From: ZC4RG17 sp036259475
GTDB lineage: Bacteria > Actinomycetota > Acidimicrobiia > Spongiisociales > ZC4RG35
Length of the DNA: 64,000 nt
Reading direction: 5' to 3'
Assembly: GCA_036259475.1 (NCBI GenBank)
Contig: DATABS010000021.1
Coordinates: 68,460-132,459 of the forward strand
Part shown: positions 1 through 7,535 of the stretch, in pieces
How positions within the stretch are numbered: the stretch's first letter is position 1
Layout of the letters: the number at the start of each line of letters is the position of its first letter
Made by a program: the position numbers and the translations under genes
The notes under the pieces: model-generated
The model's input: only the letters and a program-made list of their open reading frames with translations
The model's database searches: none
What the model was told of the DNA's origin: nothing

Positions 1-2
1 TG

Positions 3-737
3 GGTTTTCTCGGCGGTCTGCTTGGCGCAGCATTTCATTTGGCGAATAAGCAGGCCGTGATAGTCCTGATATTGATCGTCTATCTGTTCGCCCATTTGTC
101 TCTATCGTCATATTCCCAGCTTCGTGAGGCCCATCAGGCTGCGCTTCGAGGTTTCGTCAAGGCGCTCGAGGCACGTGACCTCTACACCCGGGGCCACACT
201 GAGCGGGTGGCCTACTTCGCGCAATTAATCGGTGAGCAGCTGCGCTTCACGGGCACCCAGCTTGAGCGCATACGCTGGGCTTGCCTAATTCACGACTTGG
301 GCAAACTGGCCATACCCGGCGAGCTCGTAGCAAAGCGCGGCCGCCTCACTCCCGAAGAGTTCAAGGAGATGCGGACCGCCGCACGCTCTGTGGAGGCGAT
401 TCTCGCTGAAGTGGACTTCCTCCGACCGATGGTCTCCATAGCTGGCGTTCACTACATCGATCTGGAGAAGTTCGATGCCAGTGCTTGGTCACTTGAGGCC
501 TCGATCGTGGCGACCGCCGACACCTTTGACGCTCTCACGTCAACCCGTCGTTACCGAATGGCGATGCCTCAGACCGAGGCATACGCCGAGCTTCGTTCTG
601 ACCCTTCGGGGCGGTTTTATCCGGAGGTCATTAGTGCTCTGGAGTCCGCATTGAAACGGACGGGAGAGGTGTACGGCGGTGCTCAGATGACGCAGTCAGA
701 GCAGTTATCGCGAGCTGAGGAGGCCCAGCTTGCCTAG
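3..737 (+). CDS. Membrane-anchored HD-domain protein (degenerate HD-GYP type), 5' end outside window
   Basis: The reading frame is open to the left edge. Upstream of the first possible TTG start (position 39) it still encodes a hydrophobic stretch (GFLGGLLGAAFH), so the gene very probably begins outside the window. A transmembrane segment is followed by an HD domain. Counting from the TTG, His53 (GHTERV) and His85-Asp86 (LIHDLGK) are metal ligands of the HD superfamily. The place where HD-GYP phosphodiesterases carry HHE...GYP reads VHYIDLEKFDA, so the GYP motif is lost, while the later ADTFDAL helix and the RRYR segment are kept. A role in cyclic dinucleotide turnover is an inference from the family; activity is doubtful. 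It overlaps the next gene by 8 bases, and that gene also encodes a membrane HD protein. Confidence 0.8.
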   Translation, partial: GFLGGLLGAAFHLANKQAVIVLILIVYLFAHLSLSSYSQLREAHQAALRGFVKALEARDLYTRGHTERVAYFAQLIGEQLRFTGTQLERIRWACLIHDLGKLAIPGELVAKRGRLTPEEFKEMRTAARSVEAILAEVDFLRPMVSIAGVHYIDLEKFDASAWSLEASIVATADTFDALTSTRRYRMAMPQTEAYAELRSDPSGRFYPEVISALESALKRTGEVYGGAQMTQSEQLSRAEEAQLA

Positions 738-1956
738 GAAGCTCTTCTCCACCATTGCGGTCGTTGGGCTGTTGGTCGCCGCTCCGCTCGCTGGTACATG
801 GGCACTCGCCAACTCTCAGACATCGATGATCCAGGCCGGGGTCGCTGTCGCGGCAATGGTTTTGGGCTCGCTCATTACGCCGTCCGGCCAAAGCGGCAAT
901 CGGCTCACACTAACGATTGCCGCAGCCGCCGCCCTGCCGTTCATCTTCCTGGCTGGGGACCGAGTCGACGTGTCGGGCGTTATCGGCGTCTATCTGATCG
1001 GCTCGGAACTGCTCGTTCTCGTGGAGTACGCCCGATCCGGCGTGTTGGCGACCTCTTTCGCTTACGCCGGCCGACAGTTCGTCGGCTATTCGATCTTCAC
1101 CCTTGTCTTTGCGCTCGTGCGTGACGTAGTAGGGCGCTCGCTTGGATCATCGGGCTGGGAAATACTTGTGCCTTTCGTGGCCGGTGGAGTCGCTTGGATC
1201 GCTGTCGAGCTGCTGTTGTGGTCGTTGGCGGCGGCCGGAGACTTTCGTCTACCGACGCGCTACGTCGCCTTATCCGGCGTCAAGGATCTCAACGTTTTCA
1301 TCAGTCTCGTCGCTACTGGCGGCCTCTTTGGCCTGATGTTGGAGCCGCTTGGTTGGTGGGCTCTTCCTGTCGCCCTGCTCCCTTACAGCTTCGCCCACGG
1401 TGCCTTCCGTCGCTTCCAGGAGACGAAGACCACCTACCGGCAGACGATTCGGGCCCTCGCCCAGATTCCCGAGGTGGCGGGTCTCAACCTGACCGGCCAC
1501 TCCGATCGCACAGCCGCTCTGGCGGTGGCGATGGCCAAGGACCTGGGCCTCACGCCGGAGGAGGTCGAGGAGGTGGAGTTCGCCGCCCTGATGCACGACA
1601 TAGGCCACATCACGCTCAACGATCCGACCGTCATCGAACAGGGTTGGACCGACGACGACCTCGCCCGCTGGGGCTCAGAGATCATCGCCGGGGCGCCTTC
1701 CCTCGACCGGGTGGCAGCCCACGTTCGGCGCCAGTACGAACCGTTCCGCAATCCCGGCGAGGAGTCAGATCCGAGCGTTTCCAAGGCGGCCCGCATCGTC
1801 AAGATCGCCAGCGCCTACGACTCGCACCGCGTTGGCAGCGGGATGTCCCAGCTGGAGGCGCTCGAGGAACTGCACCAGGGGGCGGCCTACGAATACGACC
1901 CCGAGGTCGTGACATCTCTCCGCCGGATCCTGGAAGCCGGTCCCGTCAACGCTTGA
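730..1956 (+). CDS. Multi-pass membrane protein with C-terminal HD domain
   Basis: A 408-residue protein. Roughly residues 5-225 are hydrophobic and form about six to seven transmembrane segments. A cytoplasmic HD domain follows, with a GHSDR histidine (257) and HD at 289-290 in the context MHDIGHI, where the usual lysine after HDIG is histidine. The C-terminal part has the ASAYDSH segment that corresponds to ADAFDA in HD-GYP proteins, but no GYP motif. The TTG start overlaps the preceding HD gene, which suggests translational coupling of two related signalling proteins. Membrane sensing coupled to a divergent HD phosphohydrolase is an inference; the substrate is unknown. Confidence 0.75.
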   Translation: MPRKLFSTIAVVGLLVAAPLAGTWALANSQTSMIQAGVAVAAMVLGSLITPSGQSGNRLTLTIAAAAALPFIFLAGDRVDVSGVIGVYLIGSELLVLVEYARSGVLATSFAYAGRQFVGYSIFTLVFALVRDVVGRSLGSSGWEILVPFVAGGVAWIAVELLLWSLAAAGDFRLPTRYVALSGVKDLNVFISLVATGGLFGLMLEPLGWWALPVALLPYSFAHGAFRRFQETKTTYRQTIRALAQIPEVAGLNLTGHSDRTAALAVAMAKDLGLTPEEVEEVEFAALMHDIGHITLNDPTVIEQGWTDDDLARWGSEIIAGAPSLDRVAAHVRRQYEPFRNPGEESDPSVSKAARIVKIASAYDSHRVGSGMSQLEALEELHQGAAYEYDPEVVTSLRRILEAGPVNA

Positions 1957-2542
1957 CCGAGGCGGAGCCGGCCTGAGCGCGTGCCCCTCGCTTGAACCAA
2001 CGAACCGGCCGTCGTAGCTCGGACTCGAGGAACCGTGCCAGGCCGACAGCGAGGAAGACGTCACCCAGCGACACGACGTTTCCCTGATTCGCCAGCCGGA
2101 TCGGGATCACGTCGGCGAGAAAACTGAGGCGAGTAGATGCGTCGAGGTTGACGTGCTTGTAGCTTTCGGCGACGGACATCGCCCGATCGGAGAAGCCGGC
2201 TGCTACCTGCCAGGCTCCCTCGAGGACCGGCATGCCACCGTTCAGTGCGATCACCGAGAAGTTCATGAGCACCCCGACGCCGGCAAGCCACATGCCTGTT
2301 CGGTCGCGGTTGAGGATCACCAGCCCCAGGAGCAGCAGAAACGATGTGAGAATCATGGCGAGGCCGACCGCATCGGCCCAGCGAGCCGACCGGGGAATCC
2401 AGGCGGTGGCGATCTGCAGAAAGAAGGCGAGAGGGAGTAGCCACCACATCCGGAGGTGGATATCTCCTAGATTTGCGAGCCTCCCCCCTCTGAGGACTGC
2501 GATCGTCATCGCCAGAAACAGGACGAGCGCGAGCCATAACAT
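1946..2542 (-). CDS. DUF5317 family membrane protein
   Basis: About 198 residues with a hydrophobic N-terminal half (several helices from MLWLALVLFLAM onward). It shows the signatures I associate with DUF5317: an NGGMPV motif in the middle, an LADVIPI segment and a terminal VSLGDVFLAVG helix. I chose the internal ATG because it opens directly into the first membrane helix; the longer frame would run into the start of the divergent crotonase gene. The function of the family is unknown. Its 3' end overlaps the end of the HD gene by 11 bases (convergent). Confidence 0.75.
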   Translation of the reverse strand: MLWLALVLFLAMTIAVLRGGRLANLGDIHLRMWWLLPLAFFLQIATAWIPRSARWADAVGLAMILTSFLLLLGLVILNRDRTGMWLAGVGVLMNFSVIALNGGMPVLEGAWQVAAGFSDRAMSVAESYKHVNLDASTRLSFLADVIPIRLANQGNVVSLGDVFLAVGLARFLESELRRPVRWFKRGARAQAGSASVKR

Positions 2543-2596
2543 AGGTTGCGCCGACGGTATCACAGGCTCACGCCTGAACACAGAGAAGGAAGGCAA

Positions 2597-3364
2597 ATGA
2601 TTCGCTACGAGGCGTCGGATCGTCGCGCCACCATCACGATCGACGAGGTGGAGCGGCGCAATCCGATGTCCGCTGAGGCGATGGCGGGCTTGGTAGACGC
2701 TACCCGGAGAGCATTGGCAGACGATGCCGTGAGGGTGCTGGTCTACACCGGTGCCGGTGACGCGGCCTTCTGCGCCGGAGGCGATCTCTCAGCAGGTTTC
2801 GTCGACGACCCGATCGGCCTCCATCACTCTCGAGGTGCACTGGCGGATCTGTTTCGCCTCATGGTGCGCGGTGGCAAGCCCACCGTCGCTCGCGTCAACG
2901 GTCATGCGCTGGCCGGAGGGTTCGGGTTGGCGGTGGCATGCGACATCGTCGTCTGCGTCGATGACGCCAAGCTCGGCACGCCCGAGATCAACGTCGGTTT
3001 GTGGCCGATGATGATATCGGCGGTGTTGGTCCGCTCGATGCCTCGCAAGGCGGTCCTGGAGTTGATGATGACCGGACGCATCATCACGCCGGACGAGGCC
3101 CACCGATTAGGCGCCATCACCCACGTCGTCAGCCGCGACGAATTGGACAACGTGGTCGACGAGATAGTCGGTTCTCTGGCGTCGAAGAGTCCAGCGGTGA
3201 TGGAACTCGGCCGCGACAGCTTCTACGCCATCGCCGACATGGACTTCGACGCCGCCCTCGATCGTCTGCAGGCTGGCCTGACCGCGGTGTCGTTGACGGA
3301 GGATTCAAAGGAAGGCGTCCAGGCGTTCCTGGAGAAGCGTCAACCGATCTGGCAGGGCCGCTAG
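2597..3364 (+). CDS. Enoyl-CoA hydratase/isomerase (crotonase) family protein
   Basis: A 255-residue crotonase-fold protein. The first oxyanion-hole region is GDAAFCAGGDLS (family: AFxAGxDL) and the second is NGHALAGGFGLAVACD. The TPEINVGLWP segment is where catalytic Glu residues commonly sit in hydratases. Length matches single-domain enoyl-CoA hydratases of fatty-acid or aromatic-acid beta-oxidation. The start is fixed by a good ribosome binding site (GAAGGAAGG) just before the ATG, which shortens the open frame by 17 codons. The exact acyl-CoA substrate cannot be read from the sequence. Confidence 0.88.
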   Translation: MIRYEASDRRATITIDEVERRNPMSAEAMAGLVDATRRALADDAVRVLVYTGAGDAAFCAGGDLSAGFVDDPIGLHHSRGALADLFRLMVRGGKPTVARVNGHALAGGFGLAVACDIVVCVDDAKLGTPEINVGLWPMMISAVLVRSMPRKAVLELMMTGRIITPDEAHRLGAITHVVSRDELDNVVDEIVGSLASKSPAVMELGRDSFYAIADMDFDAALDRLQAGLTAVSLTEDSKEGVQAFLEKRQPIWQGR

Positions 3365-3460
3365 GCGGCTCGAGCGTCGCCGCTCCCGTTTCCCTGCTCT
3401 GACCGTTCTTGGATCTCATCCCAAGATGCGACTACGACCAGATAAGGGCAGCGCGGCCCA

Positions 3461-4699
3461 TCAGTCACCTGGTGTGATTAGGTCCAGTTCGTTGCCCTCG
3501 GGGTCTGAGAGTCGCGTCAACCCCGGACTCGTTCTGACTACGGTTCCGCCGGCTTCGATTCCAATGTCGATCCGCTGCTCGAGGTGATCGTCGGGGACGT
3601 GTAAGACCAGCCGGATCCGATCGCGCTGGCGTCGGCGATCCTCATCGGTGGAGTCGATCCGCTGGAAGATGAGCACCGGGCTGAGCCGGCGCGGGTCGTA
3701 GATGTCCACGACGTCCTGCCGGGGGTCGAGTTCGTATCCGAGCGCCGATGCCCAGAACCCGCGGACGGCGCTCAAATCGGCGACATCCAGGCCCAGCTGC
3801 ACGAAGCGCGGTCTAGACGGATCTGCGGTGAGGCCGAGGTCCCTTGCAGCCGATTGGATCCTGGCCGCCAGGTCGGTGAAGGCGGGCAATGGGCCGTCCT
3901 CTCCTTCCCACAGGTCCTTGCCGCTGTCGATCACCACACCGTCGGAACGGACATCGATCAGCAGCGGGATCCCGGCGTCATCGGCCAACCTCGCCACTGC
4001 CGTCACGAGCGCGGTCGCCCGCCCGGCTGCTGGCGTTGGATAGAAAACCATGGCGGCGAATGGTGCCCGCCAATCGTCGCTCTCCGATGCGTCAGACATT
4101 GGGCCGCCCGGCACCAGGTCGACCTCGTTGCCGTCGTCGTCGGAGACCATGAGACCGTAGGGCCCGGACGGCGAGTGGCGGAGTTCGGCTAAAGCCGCCG
4201 CCACCCGCTCGGGCGGACGACCGACGTCGACATGAAGGCGGTTGCGGAGCGGCCGGGTGCCGTCGTCCTGATGGAACACGATCGCCGGATCACGACGGAG
4301 CGGATCGGTCAGGTGTGCCGTGTCATCTTGCCGGTACGCCAAGACAGTGCGCCAGAACGGCATCAGTGCCGCTGGGTCGACCGCGTCGATCGCCAAGCCC
4401 GCCACCTGAAGGGTGGAAGGATCAGGGGTGAGGCCCAACCCGCGGGCCGCCTCCGAGATGGCCGCCGCTTGGCGCACTTCGGCTTCGCCGATACCGGCGA
4501 GGCGGACGCGAACACCGGTGGGCCGGAGGTCGATGTCCGGAGGGGTGGAACCTTCCACCGAGCCGGCGACACGTTCGACCAGACTGGCCCCCGCAGAATG
4601 CGAAGGCGCTTCGAACCAGGCATGGGCGGTGGCGTCGAGCGCCCGCCAACCATCGGCCCCGCTCTCCTGTTGGAACCCCTTGGCCGACAATCGCATCAT
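3461..4699 (-). CDS. VOC (glyoxalase-like) family protein with PCD-like N-terminus
   Basis: A 412-residue protein made of two similar halves, each ending in a VOC-type strand with an acidic residue (GNEVDLVPGG and GNELDLITPGD). Each half begins with a segment resembling pterin-4a-carbinolamine dehydratase-like domains (DGWRALDATAHAWF; AAISEAARGLGL) and continues into a VOC-like stretch (PFWRTVLAY and GFWASALGY). Actinobacteria carry many such proteins annotated only as VOC family; a metal-dependent lyase, isomerase or dioxygenase activity is possible but not shown. Two adjacent ATG codons (4697-4699 and 4694-4696) could start it. It faces the DUF222/HNH gene across about 210 bases with an AT-rich stretch. 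Confidence 0.75.
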   Translation of the reverse strand: MMRLSAKGFQQESGADGWRALDATAHAWFEAPSHSAGASLVERVAGSVEGSTPPDIDLRPTGVRVRLAGIGEAEVRQAAAISEAARGLGLTPDPSTLQVAGLAIDAVDPAALMPFWRTVLAYRQDDTAHLTDPLRRDPAIVFHQDDGTRPLRNRLHVDVGRPPERVAAALAELRHSPSGPYGLMVSDDDGNEVDLVPGGPMSDASESDDWRAPFAAMVFYPTPAAGRATALVTAVARLADDAGIPLLIDVRSDGVVIDSGKDLWEGEDGPLPAFTDLAARIQSAARDLGLTADPSRPRFVQLGLDVADLSAVRGFWASALGYELDPRQDVVDIYDPRRLSPVLIFQRIDSTDEDRRRQRDRIRLVLHVPDDHLEQRIDIGIEAGGTVVRTSPGLTRLSDPEGNELDLITPGD

Positions 4700-4910
4700 T
4701 TTTTCTGGTCGTGGCTTTCGTTGCGCTCGGATGATACGGAACACCAGGGGAGCGCCGCCAGCATGGCCCACGCGTCGCAGACGGCCCGAGGCCGGCCGGC
4801 GGCCCACGGTTCAGGCGATGATGGGGAGGCGGGCTGCGAATTTTTATTCTCTTTTATCGCAAAGCGCGCTCAACCGCGTTCTTATCACACCCATGCTGTA
4901 CGTTGACGGC

Positions 4911-5990
4911 ATGGAGTTGGCGAACCTGACGACCGATCAGCTCGAGCAAGAACTAACTCGATTCGAGACACTTCGCCGTCAGGCCGGGTCTGTCATGGTG
5001 GCTTTGATCGCCGAAGCAGATCGCCGCCAGGTGCCGTTGGGAGATGGCTGTCGCAACACCCGGGAATGGGTCAGCGGGCGGGTCGACGCCGACCCGGACG
5101 ACGCCAAGATCCTCACCAATCTCGCCCGAAGTCTGGAGGATCTCCCGGAGATATCGCGCCGGATGGCCGAAGGCAGTATCGGGATCGCCCGGGCCCATCT
5201 TCTCAGCCGGGTCGCCGATCAGGCCTCGGAGGTGAGCTGGCTCAGCCGGACGTCCGGTCTCAATCTGGCGGCGACCGAGCGGCTCGTTTCTCGGTATCGC
5301 CGGATCGGGCGGCAGCTTGAACGTCGGCAAGAGCGAGATTCCTGGCTATCGCTCCAGCCGTCGCTCGACGAGTCGTGGTGGCGGATCAACGGCGGGGTGG
5401 GAGCCATCGCCGGAAAGACGATCTCGGATGCCATCGAAGCACGAGCGGACCAGTTCCCCCACGATGAGGGCGACAAGCAACACCGGCAGGCTCTCGCTCT
5501 CGAAACGATCTGTCGTGATTACTCCGGCGGCGAGGATTCCAAGGTCCCGTCCATCCTCAGCTTCGTCGACTTCGATCTGGCCAACGCCACCGGCGGCGAG
5601 GCTGGCGCCGAGTTGTTCTTCGGTCCTCGGATCGGCCCTGAGGCTCTCGGCGAGCTTCTCTGCGAAGGCCAGGTTCAAATCATCGGCCTAGCCAACGGCC
5701 GGCCGGTGGTGACCTCTCCGAAGGCCCGGAATATCCCTCCCTCGATCAGGGCCTATGTCCTGTGGCGTGACGGCGGATGCCGGGCCCCGGGATGCACTTC
5801 GATCTACCGCTTGCAACCTCACCATGTGGTCTTCCACGCGCATGGAGGCAACAACGATCCCGCCAATCTCGTCACCCTCTGTTGGTTTCACCACCATGTG
5901 GTTGTCCATCGGCGGGGTTACCGGATCGAGCCACAGCCGGATGGAAGCATTCGTTTCGTTCCACCGGCTGATGCCCGCGACCCTCCCTGA
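4911..5990 (+). CDS. DUF222 domain protein with C-terminal HNH endonuclease motif (13E12 type)
   Basis: About 359 residues. The N-terminal two thirds is the helical DUF222 region (ELANLTTDQLEQEL start, ADPDDAKILTNLARSLEDLP in the middle). The C-terminal part, roughly residues 282-335, is an HNH motif with CRAPGC, QPHHV, GGNNDPANLV and LCWFHHHVVVH, so zinc-binding Cys pairs and catalytic His residues are all present. Actinobacterial genomes often carry several such genes, known in mycobacteria as the 13E12 repeat family. The biological role is not established. An alternative in-frame ATG lies at 4893; neither start has a clear ribosome binding site. Confidence 0.85.
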   Translation: MELANLTTDQLEQELTRFETLRRQAGSVMVALIAEADRRQVPLGDGCRNTREWVSGRVDADPDDAKILTNLARSLEDLPEISRRMAEGSIGIARAHLLSRVADQASEVSWLSRTSGLNLAATERLVSRYRRIGRQLERRQERDSWLSLQPSLDESWWRINGGVGAIAGKTISDAIEARADQFPHDEGDKQHRQALALETICRDYSGGEDSKVPSILSFVDFDLANATGGEAGAELFFGPRIGPEALGELLCEGQVQIIGLANGRPVVTSPKARNIPPSIRAYVLWRDGGCRAPGCTSIYRLQPHHVVFHAHGGNNDPANLVTLCWFHHHVVVHRRGYRIEPQPDGSIRFVPPADARDPP

Positions 5991-6074
5991 TCGTCGACCC
6001 ATTCCGCATCCCGATTCCACCCCCGCACTTCATTCTCTTCGATTCCTGCCCATCGGCGGTACCCTTTGGCGTCC

Positions 6075-6833
6075 ATGAATGTCCGTCGGGTCGTTCGTCG
6101 CGTGGGTTGGGGCCTCATCTGGTCGGCCCTGTTGATCTTCGCCTTCCTGGGCTATCAACTGTTCGTCACCGACCTTCTCAACGATCGCGTCCAGGCGGCG
6201 GCCGAGGCCGACCTGGCCGAGGACCTCGCCGAGCGGCGTGAGGACCTTCCCGAGCCGGAGATCGTCACGGTGGAACTGCCGCCGGATGACCCCGCCGACA
6301 CTCCAACGTCCACCACTCCGACCTCCACCAGCACCACCGTTCCACCGGTCGAGTTCTCACCCGAAGAGGCGGGGGAGGAAGGATCCACGCTGGGCCGTAT
6401 CGCCATCCCCTCGCTCGACGTGGACGAGGTCTTGTTCGAAGGCGTCACCCGGGAGACCCTCAATATGGGCCCCGGACACATGCCTTGGACCCCGGTGCCG
6501 GGTCAACCGGGGAATGCCGTGATCTCGGGCCATCGAACGACCTACGGACGCCCCTTTTATGACCTGGACAAGCTGGAGATGGGCGACCGGATCGAGGTCG
6601 AGACGGCAGTCGGGCTTCATGTGTTCGAGGTGCGAGAGATTCACATCGTCGAGCCGACTGACGTGTGGGTCACCGAACCGATCCCGGGAGCCTGGCTGAC
6701 GTTGACCACCTGTCATCCCCGGTTCTCGGCGGCGGAGAGACTCATCATCCAGGCCGAGATGGTGGAGGGGCCGAACCTCGAGTATGCCAGTCTCCTCGCT
6801 CAGGTGCGCGATGGGAACGAGGAGCGAACGTGA
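6075..6833 (+). CDS. Class E sortase
   Basis: A 252-residue membrane-anchored transpeptidase that attaches sorted proteins to the cell wall. An N-terminal transmembrane helix (about residues 11-32) is followed by a Thr/Pro-rich linker (about 74-92), then the sortase barrel. The catalytic triad is visible: His153 in SGHRTTYG, Cys213 in TLTTCHP and Arg222 in AAERLI. The TLTTCHPRF context is typical of class E sortases of actinobacteria. The stop overlaps the start of the next small gene (GTGA). No LPxTG/LAxTG substrate gene was noticed nearby. A TTG at 6066 would add three residues. Confidence 0.9.
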   Translation: MNVRRVVRRVGWGLIWSALLIFAFLGYQLFVTDLLNDRVQAAAEADLAEDLAERREDLPEPEIVTVELPPDDPADTPTSTTPTSTSTTVPPVEFSPEEAGEEGSTLGRIAIPSLDVDEVLFEGVTRETLNMGPGHMPWTPVPGQPGNAVISGHRTTYGRPFYDLDKLEMGDRIEVETAVGLHVFEVREIHIVEPTDVWVTEPIPGAWLTLTTCHPRFSAAERLIIQAEMVEGPNLEYASLLAQVRDGNEERT

Positions 6834-6985
6834 GGAGAATCTGGGCCGCCCTTCCGGGAACAGTCACCGTCAAGGCGTTGCAGGCAGTCGCCTTGGCCGT
6901 CGTGGCCCTGACTGCTCTCATCTTCCTATTCGAGTGGGCCGGCACGCTGCTCGACTCGGGCGGCGTCGTGGGACCTTCCTCCTAG
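6830..6985 (+). CDS. Sortase-linked single-span membrane microprotein
   Basis: A 51-residue protein translated from a GTG that overlaps the sortase stop codon by four bases. It has a basic N-terminus (VRRIWAALPG), one hydrophobic span of about 22 residues (ALAVVALTALIFLFEWAG) and a short polar tail. Small one-span proteins of this look often follow class E sortase genes in actinobacteria, so a role tied to the sortase is plausible, but the function is unknown. The tight overlap and membrane span argue for a real gene. Its stop overlaps the convergent thioredoxin-like gene by four bases. Confidence 0.65.
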   Translation: MRRIWAALPGTVTVKALQAVALAVVALTALIFLFEWAGTLLDSGGVVGPSS

Positions 6986-7533
6986 CCCTCGAAGGTCAGC
7001 CCGTCGAGACGTTCGGGCGTCAGCTGGGCGAGAACGATATCGACCACCACACCACGGGAGTCGATGAGGAACGTGGAGGGCAGACCGAACGACGGGTAGG
7101 CCTCCTCCACGACCCGGTCGCGATCCCACCCCACCGGGAACGCCGGGCTCATCTCCTCGGCGAAGGCTCGGGCCGCGTCTTCTTGATCCCGAACGGCTAC
7201 CCCTACCACCGTCACATCGGGATGGCGGACGGCGTACTCGGACAGTGCCGGGAACTCCTCCTTGCATGGTTCACACCACGAGGCCCACAGGTTCAGCAAC
7301 ACCGGTCCGCCGCCCTCGGAGAAATGCTGCACCAGGTCGAACACCTCGCCGTCGAACGTGGTGATGGCGAGTGCCGGAGCGGGCCGACCGACTTCCGCCA
7401 CGCCTGAATCCCGCGATACCCAGGCGACAACGGCGCCCACGAGAACGACGGCCACGAAGATTGCGGTGAGCACGCCGCCGGTCAGCCCGGCACGCCCGGG
7501 AAGGTCGTCGGGCCGGGTCTCGGTGTCGGTCAT
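6982..7533 (-). CDS. TlpA/ResA-like membrane-anchored thioredoxin family protein
   Basis: A 183-residue protein with a single N-terminal membrane anchor (about residues 18-40) and an extracytoplasmic thioredoxin fold. The redox motif is WCEPC (LLNLWASWCEPCKEEF), followed by a cis-proline region LPSTFLIDSRG. This is the AhpC/TSA-Redoxin subgroup to which TlpA and ResA belong, reducing disulfides outside the membrane, for example during cytochrome maturation. Only two bases separate it from the end of acnA upstream, so it is probably cotranscribed with the aconitase. Confidence 0.85.
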   Translation of the reverse strand: MTDTETRPDDLPGRAGLTGGVLTAIFVAVVLVGAVVAWVSRDSGVAEVGRPAPALAITTFDGEVFDLVQHFSEGGGPVLLNLWASWCEPCKEEFPALSEYAVRHPDVTVVGVAVRDQEDAARAFAEEMSPAFPVGWDRDRVVEEAYPSFGLPSTFLIDSRGVVVDIVLAQLTPERLDGLTFEG

Positions 7534-7535
7534 CC

